Shown: piece after piece, positions 17,016-29,515 of the stretch
Position numbering within the stretch: position 1 is the stretch's first letter
How the letters are laid out: the number at the start of each line of letters is the position of its first letter
Assembly: GCF_027587205.1 (NCBI RefSeq)
Contig: NZ_JAPDOD010000040.1
Span: 16,988-80,987 of the forward strand
Length of the DNA: 64,000 nucleotides
Direction: 5' to 3'
Source: Solirubrobacter ginsenosidimutans
Lineage (GTDB): Bacteria; Actinomycetota; Thermoleophilia; Solirubrobacterales; Solirubrobacteraceae
The notes under the pieces: generated by a model
What the model saw: only the letters and a program-made list of their open reading frames with translations
What the model was told of the DNA's origin: nothing
The model's database searches: none
Made by a program: the position numbers and the translations under genes

Positions 17016-18271
17016 ACATCGCGGATATCAGGCGCAAGAAGCCGCCCCCCGAGGCGCCCGGGATCTTCACGCCGGAGCTGCTGGACCGCTGCATCTCATG
17101 CGGGTTCTGCCTTCCCGCCTGCCCGACGTATGAGTCGACCGGCGTCGAGACGTCATCGCCGCGTGGGCGCATCAATCTGATGCGGGCGCTCGAGACGGGG
17201 CTGCTGCCCGCCGACGATCCCACGGTCCTCGAGGAGTCCTCCTTTTGTCTGGGCTGCCGCGCGTGCGAGTCGGTCTGCCCCGCAGGCGTCCAGTACGGCG
17301 AGTTGCTCGAGGAGTGGCGCGACCATCTCTGGAACGGACGGCGCCGGCCGTGGCGATTGCGACCGCTGCTCTGGGCCGTGGACTCGCCGCGGCGCGTACG
17401 CGCGATGGGGACCGTCCGCCGGAACGCCGGCCGTGGCGGCGAAGCGCCCGGTCCGGTGAACCTGATGCTCGGCTGCTTTGAGCGGGTCCTGTATCCGCGG
17501 GTCAGCCGCGACGCGCGAGCACTTGCTCCCGAGCTCGCGGCGCCGGCCGCCCAGGGATGCTGTGGTGCGCTGCACGCGCACAACGGCGAGCTGGCGCGCG
17601 GCCGGGAGCTGGCCCTCGAGCTGGGCGAGGCGCTTCCGGGGACGATCGTCTCGACGTCCGGCGGGTGCGCCGCCCACCTGGCGGGTGTCCTCGGCCGCGA
17701 ACGCGTCAAGGAGTTCTCGCAGTGGATGGTCGAGCGTTCGCCGGTGCCCACCCGTTTGGAGCCGAGCAAAAACGGCGCTGACTCGGCTACCGGCAACGGC
17801 GCGGCAGCCTCAAAGCCGGCCACCCGCCGGCTGCGGATCGGACTTCAGGACTCCTGTCACCTCCGCAACGGGATGGGCGTCTTCCGCGAGCCGCGCGAGC
17901 TGCTCGCGACGCTCGGCGAGTACATCGAGCTGCCGAGCGCCGCCATCTGCTGCGGCGCGGCGGGTTCGTACTCGGTCCTTCGCCCCAAAGACAGCGCACG
18001 CGTGCTGGACCCGCATCTCGACGAGATCGCCGCCGCGGACCTCGACGTGATCGTCGTGGTCAACGCAGGCTGCTATCGGCAGCTCGAGCAGGGCATCAAG
18101 CGCCGCAAGCTGCGAACACGCGTGATCCACATCGCCGAGTTGCTGGCCGAGAGCGACGCCGGTCCGAATGAGTCATCGAACGGCCATGGCGAGGTCGCTC
18201 CAGCGATCGTCGTGACGCAGGTCCACGCTGGGCTCGAGCAGGCGCCGCAGCTCCCGGCGCGCACCCCTTGA
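17012..18271 (+). CDS. glcF: Glycolate / D-lactate oxidase iron-sulfur subunit
   Basis: 419 aa. Two [4Fe-4S] motifs, CISCGFCLPACPTY and CLGCRACESVCPAG, then two CCG domains (CCGALHAHNGE; CCGAAGSYSVL), the GlcF layout. It relays electrons from GlcD to the membrane. The linker before the second CCG half holds an Ala/Asn-rich stretch (about residue 250) that looks flexible. ATGA overlap with glcD shows translational coupling. Confidence 0.93.
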   Translation: MNIADIRRKKPPPEAPGIFTPELLDRCISCGFCLPACPTYESTGVETSSPRGRINLMRALETGLLPADDPTVLEESSFCLGCRACESVCPAGVQYGELLEEWRDHLWNGRRRPWRLRPLLWAVDSPRRVRAMGTVRRNAGRGGEAPGPVNLMLGCFERVLYPRVSRDARALAPELAAPAAQGCCGALHAHNGELARGRELALELGEALPGTIVSTSGGCAAHLAGVLGRERVKEFSQWMVERSPVPTRLEPSKNGADSATGNGAAASKPATRRLRIGLQDSCHLRNGMGVFREPRELLATLGEYIELPSAAICCGAAGSYSVLRPKDSARVLDPHLDEIAAADLDVIVVVNAGCYRQLEQGIKRRKLRTRVIHIAELLAESDAGPNESSNGHGEVAPAIVVTQVHAGLEQAPQLPARTP

Positions 18272-18331
18272 CTGCCGGCGAATCGTTTCGCATGAAGGTC
18301 GTCTCGTAACAGCGGGACCGAGAGGAAAGCG

Positions 18332-20002
18332 ATGTACAAGCAAGTCCTGGATCCGGTGTCCCATTCGCTGGGACTGACGGCGATCTTCGCCGTTCTGCCA
18401 CTGCTGACGTTGTTCGTGCTGCTGGGCGGCTTGCGTATGAAGGCCCACTGGGCCTCGCTGATCGCCCTGGGCGTGGCGGTGATGGTGGCGATCGTGGTCT
18501 ACAGCATGCCGATCGGGCAGACGCTCGACGCCGGCGCCGAGGGTGTGGCGTTCGGCTTTTTCCCGATCATGTGGATCGTCATCAACGCGCTGTGGATCTT
18601 CCACATGACGGAGAAGACCGGAGACTTCGCCGTCTTGCGCCGCGCGTTCAGCTCGGTCTCCAACGACCAGCGTGTGCAGGTGGTCATCATCGCCTTCTGC
18701 TTCGGCGCCCTGCTCGAGGCGCTCGCCGGCTTCGGCACGCCGATCGCGATCTGCTCGGTGATGTTGGTGGGCGTGGGCTTCACGCCGATTAAGGCGGTGG
18801 TGTTGGCGCTGGTGGCCGACACCGCGCCCGTCGCGTTCGGCGGCATCGCGATCCCGATCACGACGCTGGCCTCGGTGACAGGGTTGCCCAAGGAGGAGCT
18901 CAGCCAGATGATCGGACGCCAGATGCTGCCGCTGGCGATCCTCGTGCCCTTCATCCTCATCTACATGGTCGACGGCCGCCGCGGCGTGCGCGAGACCTGG
19001 CCCGCGGCACTGGTGGCCGGCGGCGTGTTCGGGGTCGTGCAGCTCGGGACCTCGAACTTCATCTCCCCTGAGCTCACGAACATCTTCGCCGCGCTCGCCG
19101 CGGCCGCCGCGCTGGTCGCCCTATTGCACGTGTGGGCGCCCAAGGTCCACGAGGGCAGCACCGTGCGCCCGGCTACACCCGTACGTCCGGTGATCGCCGG
19201 CGCCGCCCACACCGACGCCGCGCTCGAGCGACGGTTGGCCGCCGACGAAGGCCGGCCGCTGAGTACGCGCGCGACGCTTCGCGCGTTCGCGCCCTACATG
19301 ATCATCATCGGCGTACTCGGCGTGAGCAGTCTGCACGCCGTCGCCCGGCAGTTCGACAAGGCCACCACGCTCTTCGCCTGGCCTGGCCTGCACGTGTTCA
19401 ACGCGGGTGGCGAGCCGCTGTCGAGCGAGATCTTCAAGCTCAACTGGCTGACGGCCCCAGGCAACCAGTTGTTCGTCTGCGGGCTACTGACCGCCGCGGT
19501 TCTCGGCGTCGCTCCCCGTCAGGCGGTGGAGGTCTTCGTCTCAACGGTCGTGAAGCTTCGCTGGGCGATCGTGACCGTCTGCTCGGTGCTCGCGCTCGCC
19601 TACGTGATGAACCTCTCGGGGCAGACGATCACGCTGGGCATGTGGATGGCGGGAGCCGGCGCGGCGTTCGCGTTCCTGTCGCCGATCGTCGGCTGGTTCG
19701 GCACGGCGGTCACCGGCTCGGACACCTCGGCGAACTCGCTGTTCGGGGGCCTGCAGGTGTCCGCCGCCCACCAGTCCCATCTCTCCGCAACGCTGCTGGC
19801 CGCCGCCAATAGCTCCGGGGGCGTGATGGGCAAGATGATCTCGCCTCAGAACCTGGCCATCGGAGCGGCGGCGGTGGGCCTCACCGGCAAGGAAGGCGAC
19901 ATCTTCCGCAAGGTCATCGGCTGGAGCATTCTCCTTGTTCTGATCATGGCCGTGCTCGTGTGGCTGCAGTCCACGAACGTGCTGTCGTGGATGGTGCCGT
20001 AG
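18332..20002 (+). CDS. lldP: L-lactate permease
   Basis: 556 aa, strongly hydrophobic throughout. LctP-family landmarks: EALAGFGTPIAICSVMLVG, APVAFGGIAIPITTLASVTG and VGWFGTAVTGSDTSANSLFG. Imports lactate (and glycolate) with protons. A GAGAGGAAAG ribosome site precedes ATG 18332. It closes the thiolase-SDR-glcDF run and precedes the PFOR/LutABC block, so both lactate stereoisomers appear to be served. Confidence 0.95.
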   Translation: MYKQVLDPVSHSLGLTAIFAVLPLLTLFVLLGGLRMKAHWASLIALGVAVMVAIVVYSMPIGQTLDAGAEGVAFGFFPIMWIVINALWIFHMTEKTGDFAVLRRAFSSVSNDQRVQVVIIAFCFGALLEALAGFGTPIAICSVMLVGVGFTPIKAVVLALVADTAPVAFGGIAIPITTLASVTGLPKEELSQMIGRQMLPLAILVPFILIYMVDGRRGVRETWPAALVAGGVFGVVQLGTSNFISPELTNIFAALAAAAALVALLHVWAPKVHEGSTVRPATPVRPVIAGAAHTDAALERRLAADEGRPLSTRATLRAFAPYMIIIGVLGVSSLHAVARQFDKATTLFAWPGLHVFNAGGEPLSSEIFKLNWLTAPGNQLFVCGLLTAAVLGVAPRQAVEVFVSTVVKLRWAIVTVCSVLALAYVMNLSGQTITLGMWMAGAGAAFAFLSPIVGWFGTAVTGSDTSANSLFGGLQVSAAHQSHLSATLLAAANSSGGVMGKMISPQNLAIGAAAVGLTGKEGDIFRKVIGWSILLVLIMAVLVWLQSTNVLSWMVP

Positions 20003-20273
20003 TGGTCGCCAGGATCGCGGCTGCCGAGCCTTGTGGTCGGCGACGCATCGGCGTACTCTCAGAGACATCGGGGTCTCGTGGACTCGCCCTGCGGGCGGGG
20101 CTGCGCGGCAACGCGGCAGAGAGCAAGGTGCGCTCACGGCGGCGCCGTTCGGCGGGACGCGAGCGCGGTTGCAGCAATCGCAACGCTCTTCGAATCCGCG
20201 AGGTCGTCATGGCGAAAGCATCTTCCGGCCGAGTCCCCGTCTCCCGCTGCCGACTGACGCCGGAGCGCGAGCG
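20003..20273 (+). other. 271-bp gap before the GltD-like gene
   Basis: No convincing gene. GAGCGCGGTTGC...GCAACGCTC at 20161-20188 can fold into an interrupted 9-bp stem followed by TTCG, a possible terminator for lldP or a leader stem. The reading frame of the following gene is open upstream, but the translation there is arginine-rich and not family-like. Confidence 0.4.
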
Positions 20274-21907
20274 ATGACGTCGCTGCGACCCGACGTCGCG
20301 CAGCTGCCGGATCTCCTGCATGGGCACGCGCGCGCCGGTGCGGTGCGCGAGCGCCGTCCGGAGTACGTCGATCTGCTCCCGCCCTGCAATGCGGGCTGCC
20401 CGGCCGGAGAGGATATCCAGGGCTGGCTCGCCCACATGCAGGCGGACGAGCCCGAACTGGCGTGGCGCGCGCTGACGGCCGACAATCCCTTCGCCGCCAT
20501 CCACGGGCGAGTCTGCTACCACCCGTGCGAGAGCGTCTGCAACCGGGCCAACCTCGACAGCGCGGTCTCGATCCATTCGGTGGAGCGGTACCTGGGCGAC
20601 CTGGCGCTCGAGCGGCAATGGCGCTTCGAGCCGCCGCCCGCGCCCAGCGGCAAGCGCGTGCTCGTGATCGGCGCGGGCCCGAGCGGGCTGTCGGCGGCGT
20701 ACCACCTTGCCCGGCTCGGCCACGCGGTCGAGATTCGCGATGCTGGGCCCGAGCCCGGCGGGATGATGCGCTACGGCATCCCCGCCTACCGGTTGCCGCG
20801 CGACGTGCTCAGCGGCGAGCTCGAGCGGATCGCTGCGATGGGGGTGCGCTTCACCGCCAACCACGTGGTCTCCGATCTCGACGCGGAGCGGCGCGAGGGC
20901 GCCTTCGACGCCGTGTTCGTCGCGGTCGGCGCGCATCTGTCGAAGCGGGTGGAGATTCCCGCTGTGGACGCGGGGCCAATCGTGGATGCGGTGTCGTTCC
21001 TGCGCGATGTGGCATCGGGCGAACACCCGGTGATCGGGCGTCGCGTCGCCGTCTACGGCGGCGGCAACACGGCGATGGACGCCGCGCGGACCGCACGCCG
21101 CCTCGGCGCGGAGGAGACGCTGGTCGTCTACCGCCGCACCCGTGAGCAGATGCCGGCGCTCGAGGAGGAGGCGCTAGACGCCGAGCGGGAAGGGATCCGG
21201 CTCAACTGGCTGCGGACGATCAAGACGTTCGAGGGCCCGGAACTCAGCGTCGAGGTGATGGAGCTCGACGACTCCGGCTTCCCCCAGCCGACCGGACGCT
21301 TTGAGACGCTCGCGGCTGACACGGTGATCCTGGCGCTCGGCCAGGAGACCGACACCGGCTTCATGCGAACCGTGCCCGGCGTGGAGTTCGACCGCGACGG
21401 GACCGTGCAGGTATCGAACGCGATGATGACGGGCGCTGCGGGCGTCTTCGCGGGCGGGGACATGGTGCCCAGCGAGCGCACGGTGACGATCGGCGTGGGC
21501 CATGGCAAGCGGGCGGCACGAGAGATCGACGCGTGGCTCCGCGACCTGGACGGGGAGCGGCCGCCGAAGCACCCGGTCGCCACTTACGAGATGCTGAACC
21601 TGTGGTACTTCGGCGACGCCGCCCGCCGGCGGCAGCCCGAGGTCGAGCCAGCCGACCGCGTCGCCGCCTTCGGCGAGGTGGTCGGCGGTCTCTCGGCCAA
21701 GGACGCCAAGTTCGAGTCGCACCGATGCCTGTCATGCGGAAACTGCATCGAGTGCGACGGCTGCCTCGGAGCCTGCCCCGAGGATGCCGTGATCAAGCTC
21801 GGCAAGGGCCACGGCTACGAGTTCAACTATGGCAACTGCACGGGGTGCGGGGCCTGCTACGAGCAGTGCCCGGTGCACTCGATCGAGATGACCCCGGAGC
21901 CGAAGTG

Positions 21908-21908
<1 letters not shown>
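20274..21908 (+). CDS. GltD-like NAD(P)-binding flavoprotein with C-terminal ferredoxin domain
   Basis: 544 aa. N-terminal cysteine cluster (PPCNAGCPAGEDI, CYHPCESVCNR) as in glutamate synthase small subunit, FAD motif VIGAGPSGLSAAYHLARLGH, NAD(P) motif VYGGGNTAMDAARTARRLG, and a C-terminal two-cluster ferredoxin (CLSCGNCIECDGCLGACP; CTGCGACYEQCP). GltD paralogues of this type shuttle electrons between NAD(P)H and ferredoxin or a partner enzyme. The 1-bp overlap with the PFOR gene suggests it is its redox partner, oxidising or supplying ferredoxin. No glutamate synthase large subunit is present. Start ATG 20274 fits the family N-terminus. Confidence 0.9.
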
Positions 21909-25479
<3,571 letters not shown>

Positions 25480-25480
<1 letters not shown>

Positions 25481-26490
25481 TGGACCTCTCGACCACGTAC
25501 ATGGGCCTCGAGCTGCGCAACCCGCTCGTGGCATCGGCGTCGCCGCTGTCACACACCGTCGACGGCATCCGGCGGCTGGCCGACGCCGGCGTCGGCGCGG
25601 TTGTGCTCTACTCGCTGTTCGAGGAGCAGCTGCGCGAGCAGGCCGAGCTCGACGCCCGCGTGGCCGACGCGGGCACCGAGAGCTTTGCCGAATCGCTCTC
25701 CTACTTTCCCTCCGCCGCCGACGAGAGCGACGGCCCTGCTCCCTATCTGAGCCTGATCGAACGGGCGGCAGCCGCCGTGGAGATACCAATCATCGCCAGT
25801 CTCAACGGCGTCACGCCGGAAGGCTGGACCGGCTACGCGCGGGCGATGCAGGACGCCGGCGCCGCCGCGATCGAACTGAACGTCTACTACTTGCCAGGCG
25901 ATCCGACCATTCCCGGCCGCGAGGTCGAGCAGCGCTACGTCGACGTGCTCGGACGCGTCAAGGACGCGGTCACCGTGCCGGTGGCGGTCAAGCTCGGCCC
26001 GTACTTCAGCTCGACCGGCGAGCTCGCGCTCCGGCTGGCCGAGGCCGGGGCTGACGCGCTCGTGCTGTTCAACCGGTTCATGCAGCCCGACATCGACACG
26101 GAGAAGCTCGCGGTCGTGCCCGGCGTTGGGCTCTCGCGCCCGGTCGACGCATTGTTGGCGCGCACGTGGATCGCGCTCCTGCACGGGAGGGTGCGTTGCT
26201 CGCTGGCGGCCACGACCGGGGTCGAGGATTCCGCCGACGTCGCCAAGTACCTACTCGCGGGCGCGGACGTGGTGATGACTGCTTCTGCACTCCTTCGCCA
26301 CGGTCCCGACCACGCCACCGTACTGCTCGACGGTTTGTCGGCGTGGATGCAGCGAAAGGAATTCGGAGCCGTCGACGAGTTTCGCGGTCTGCTGTCGACG
26401 CCGTCCGGCACCGACGCGGAGCAACACGAGCGTGCCGGCTACGTCGCCAATCTCCGCGCGGCCAACGTCCGCGCCTACAGCGCGTGGTGA
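25480..26490 (+). CDS. Dihydroorotate dehydrogenase-like protein
   Basis: 336 aa flavin TIM-barrel protein starting MDLSTTYMGLELRNPLVASA. Substrate-side residues resemble DHOD/PreA (IASLNGVTPEGWTGYARAMQ, AIELNVYYLPGD, VPVAVKLGPYFSS). The usual catalytic Cys/Ser loop and orotate motif are not clear, so it is probably not the pyrimidine enzyme. Such proteins often sit beside nifJ, where an accessory redox role is assumed. Its ATG overlaps the nifJ stop (TGATG), so the three genes form one translation-coupled unit. Confidence 0.85.
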
Positions 26491-26496
26491 GCTCCG

Positions 26497-27174
26497 ATGC
26501 GAGTCGCGCTCTTCATCACCTGCTTCAACGACACGCTGTTTCCGCAGACGGGGCGCGCGATGGTGTCGCTGCTCGAGCGACTCGGTTGTGACATCGACTT
26601 TCCCGAGGCACAGACCTGCTGCGGGCAGATGCACACGAACACGGGCTATCGCGACCGGGGGCTGACGTTGGCGCGGCGGTTCGAGCGGGTGTTCGCCGAC
26701 GCCGACCTGGTGGTCTCCCCCTCGTCGTCATGCGTCGCGTTCTTGCGCGAGAACGGTGCGGGGCTCGACGGTCGGCTGCTCGAGCTGACCGAGTTCCTGG
26801 TCGACCGGCTGGGACTGGAGGATGTCGGTGCCACATTCCCGCACAAGGTCACCTTGCACCCCACCTGTCACTCGGTGCGGCTGATGGCGATCGGAGACCG
26901 CCCGCGGCGGCTGCTGGAGCACGTCCGGGGGATCGACCTCGTCGAGTTGGATGACGCGGATGTCTGCTGCGGCTTCGGCGGGACCTTCGCCGTCAAGAAC
27001 GCGGATACCTCGATGGCGATGCTGTCCGACAAGCTGCGCGATCTGCTCAACAGCGGTGCGGAGGTGTGCACGGCGGCGGACAACTCGTGTCTGCTGCACA
27101 TCGGCGGGGCGCTCAAACATCAGCGCGCCGGGGTGCGGGTCATGCACCTGGCCGAGATCCTGGCGGCGACATGA
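26497..27174 (+). CDS. lutA: L-lactate utilization protein LutA
   Basis: 225 aa, two CCG (cysteine-rich) domains: TCCGQMHTNTGYRDRG in the first, DVCCGFGGTFAVKNADTS in the second. LutABC oxidises L-lactate to pyruvate through Fe-S clusters in the absence of LldD. Six bp after the DHOD-like gene, and first gene of lutABC. Confidence 0.93.
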   Translation: MRVALFITCFNDTLFPQTGRAMVSLLERLGCDIDFPEAQTCCGQMHTNTGYRDRGLTLARRFERVFADADLVVSPSSSCVAFLRENGAGLDGRLLELTEFLVDRLGLEDVGATFPHKVTLHPTCHSVRLMAIGDRPRRLLEHVRGIDLVELDDADVCCGFGGTFAVKNADTSMAMLSDKLRDLLNSGAEVCTAADNSCLLHIGGALKHQRAGVRVMHLAEILAAT

Positions 27175-27241
27175 GCCTGGCCAGCGGTCACCGCGCGTCC
27201 AGGCGCAGGTTTCAGGCGTCGCATTGTGTGGAGGATGTCCT

Positions 27242-28654
27242 ATGAGCGGCTCCGGATTTCCCGCTGCCGCGCGTCGGGAGCTGGCCGACACGCAGATGCG
27301 CCGCAACGTGGGCAAGGCGACGAGCACGATCCGGGCAAGGCGCGCCGCGAGGGTCGCCGAGGTGCCCGATTGGCAGGAGCTGCGGGCCGCCGGCGCCGCG
27401 ATCAAGACGCGCTGTATGGCCACGCTGCCCGAGCAGCTGGAGCGGTTGGAGGCATCGGTCACGCGCGCGGGCGGACGGGTACATTGGGCGAACGACGCCG
27501 CCGAGTGCCACGCGATCGTGGGCAGGATCGCCACCGGGCACGGCGCGCGCCAGGTGATCAAGGTCAAGTCGCTCGCCACCGACGAGATCGGTCTCAACGA
27601 CGGGCTGGCCGCGCAGGGCATCGAGGCGATCGAAACCGACCTGGCGGAGTTGATCAACCAGCTCGCTCATGACACCTCCTCGCACATCCTCGTGCCGGCG
27701 ATCCATCGTAACCGCGCGGAGATCAAGCTGCTGTTCGAGGACACCATTGCGCGTGGTGAGGACCTCGGCTGGGACATCACGGCGATCGCGGACGCCTCGC
27801 GCCGCCATCTGCGCGAGATGTTCCTCACCGTGCCGGTGGCCATCTCCGGAGCGAACTTCGCCGTGGCCGAGACCGGCACGATCGGTGTGGTGGAGTCCGA
27901 GGGCAACGGACGGATGTGCCTCACGCTCCCGCAGGTGTTGATCACGGTGATGGGGATCGAGAAGGTGCTGGCCGATTGGCGCGATCTCGAGGTGTTCGTG
28001 CAGTTGCTGCCGCGGTCGGCCACCGGCGAGCGGATGAACCCGTACACCTCGCTCTGGACCGGAGTCCATGCCGACCCGCCCGACGGACCGCAGGAGTTCC
28101 ACCTGGTCCTGCTCGACAACGGCCGGAGCGACGTGCTGGCCGACGAGGTGGGCCGCCAGGCGCTGCATTGCATCCGCTGCTCGGCCTGCCTGAACTCCTG
28201 TCCGGTCTATTCGCGCGTCGGCGGCCATGCCTACGAGTCGGTCTATCCCGGGCCGATCGGGGCCATCCTGACCCCGCAGCTGCACGGGCTTGAGAACGCA
28301 AAGACGTTGCCGTGGGCGTCGACGTTGTGCGGCGCGTGCTACGAGGTTTGCCCGGTCAAGATCGACATCCCGTCGATCCTCCTTCACCTGCGCGCGCGGG
28401 TCGTCCGCGAGCACAAGAGCAAGCTGTCGCCTGAGGCGCTGGCCATGGAGGCCATCGGTCGCGTGTTCGGCTCTCAGAAGCGCTATGAGCTGGCGCAGAA
28501 GCTCGCGCGGCTGGGCCGCGGGCCGATCGTCGCGGCTTCGCTTCCGGGCTGGTCGGCGATGCGCGGGCTTCCGCAGGTACCCGATCAGACCTTCCGGGAC
28601 TGGTGGCGCTCGCGTCCCCCACAGCCCATGCGCGGGGACGCGCCGGCGCCATGA
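27242..28654 (+). CDS. lutB: L-lactate utilization iron-sulfur protein LutB
   Basis: 470 aa. Central LUD domain (HILVPAIHRNRAEIKLLFE; VAETGTIGVVESEGNGR) and C-terminal dicluster ferredoxin part CIRCSACLNSCPV plus CGACYEVCPV. GGAGG lies 7 bp before ATG 27242. It transfers electrons from lactate oxidation. The stop overlaps lutC by 4 bp. Confidence 0.94.
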   Translation: MSGSGFPAAARRELADTQMRRNVGKATSTIRARRAARVAEVPDWQELRAAGAAIKTRCMATLPEQLERLEASVTRAGGRVHWANDAAECHAIVGRIATGHGARQVIKVKSLATDEIGLNDGLAAQGIEAIETDLAELINQLAHDTSSHILVPAIHRNRAEIKLLFEDTIARGEDLGWDITAIADASRRHLREMFLTVPVAISGANFAVAETGTIGVVESEGNGRMCLTLPQVLITVMGIEKVLADWRDLEVFVQLLPRSATGERMNPYTSLWTGVHADPPDGPQEFHLVLLDNGRSDVLADEVGRQALHCIRCSACLNSCPVYSRVGGHAYESVYPGPIGAILTPQLHGLENAKTLPWASTLCGACYEVCPVKIDIPSILLHLRARVVREHKSKLSPEALAMEAIGRVFGSQKRYELAQKLARLGRGPIVAASLPGWSAMRGLPQVPDQTFRDWWRSRPPQPMRGDAPAP

Positions 28655-29316
28655 CCGGCAGCCGCGAGATCATGCTGTCCCGGGTGCGCACGGCGCTGGG
28701 GCCGGCGGTCGAGGCTCCCGAGGTCCCGCGCACCTATAACCAAGCGGGCGCAATGGGTGCCGGCGACGATGCCACGACGCTCGAGTTGTTCTGCGGGCGC
28801 GTCGCGGACTACCGAGCGACCGTGAAGCGCTTGCGCGACGATCAGTTGCCGGACGCACTGGCGGCCGCCTGCGCGCACCGGGGGGTGCGCCGCGTCGCGA
28901 TCCCGGCCGCGGCGCCGGCATGGGTCGTCGACGGCGTCGAGTTGGTGCGCGACGAGCCCCCGCTCTCGCATCGCCGGCTGGATGAGCTGGACGGCGTGCT
29001 CTCCGGCTGCGCGCTCGCCATCGCGGAGACCGGGACGATCGTGCTCGACGGGGTGGGCGCCTCGGGCCGGCGCGCCCTCACGCTCGTGCCCGACTACCAC
29101 CTGTGCGTGGTCAGATCGGAGGACATCGTCGCGTCCGTGCCGGACGGCATCGCGGCGCTGGAGCAGGTCGCCGCGATGGGGCGGCCGATCACGTTCATCT
29201 CGGGCCCGTCGGCCACCGTTGACATCGAGCTCGTCCGCGTCGAAGGCGTTCACGGACCGCGCACGCTTGACGTGTTCGTCGTCGAGTCGGTCAAGCCGCA
29301 CTCGACCGGTGAATAG
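28651..29316 (+). CDS. lutC: L-lactate utilization protein LutC
   Basis: 221 aa LUD-domain protein. Characteristic CALAIAETGTIVLDGVGASG and LVPDYHLCVVRSEDIVASVP, then FISGPSATVDIE near the end. ATG 28651 overlaps the lutB stop (ATGA). Completes lutABC; no lutR repressor gene is adjacent. Confidence 0.93.
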   Translation: MTGSREIMLSRVRTALGPAVEAPEVPRTYNQAGAMGAGDDATTLELFCGRVADYRATVKRLRDDQLPDALAAACAHRGVRRVAIPAAAPAWVVDGVELVRDEPPLSHRRLDELDGVLSGCALAIAETGTIVLDGVGASGRRALTLVPDYHLCVVRSEDIVASVPDGIAALEQVAAMGRPITFISGPSATVDIELVRVEGVHGPRTLDVFVVESVKPHSTGE

Positions 29317-29352
29317 AAAGTGAAGGGGCGACACTTAGCGCCGGAGACCGCA

Positions 29353-29379
29353 CCGCCAACGTGATACTATCGTTGGTGG
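29353..29379. promoter_or_regulatory. Inverted repeat upstream of the acyl-lipid operon
   Basis: CCGCCAACG-TGATACTAT-CGTTGGTGG: a 9-bp arm pair (one G-T wobble) with a 9-bp AT-rich spacer, about 140 bp before the acyl-CoA dehydrogenase start. It resembles a TetR-type operator; as RNA it would be a hairpin after lutC. The remainder of 29317-29515 holds no gene. Confidence 0.4.
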
Positions 29380-29515
29380 AGTCGTCTGTCGTCGTAGGAC
29401 GATTCTGGTTGGTGTTTGCCGCGAAAGTTGACTGCGTCTCCGACCCCCGGACCTCTCAGTTTTTTCGTCGAGCGTCAAGGCTCTCAGCCACACCACCGAT
29501 GATGAGGGGTTTGCC

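Noticed and set aside
20031..20273. In-frame extension of the GltD-like gene to 20031
   Set aside because: The additional 81 residues are Arg-rich and not homologous; ATG 20274 matches the family N-terminus.
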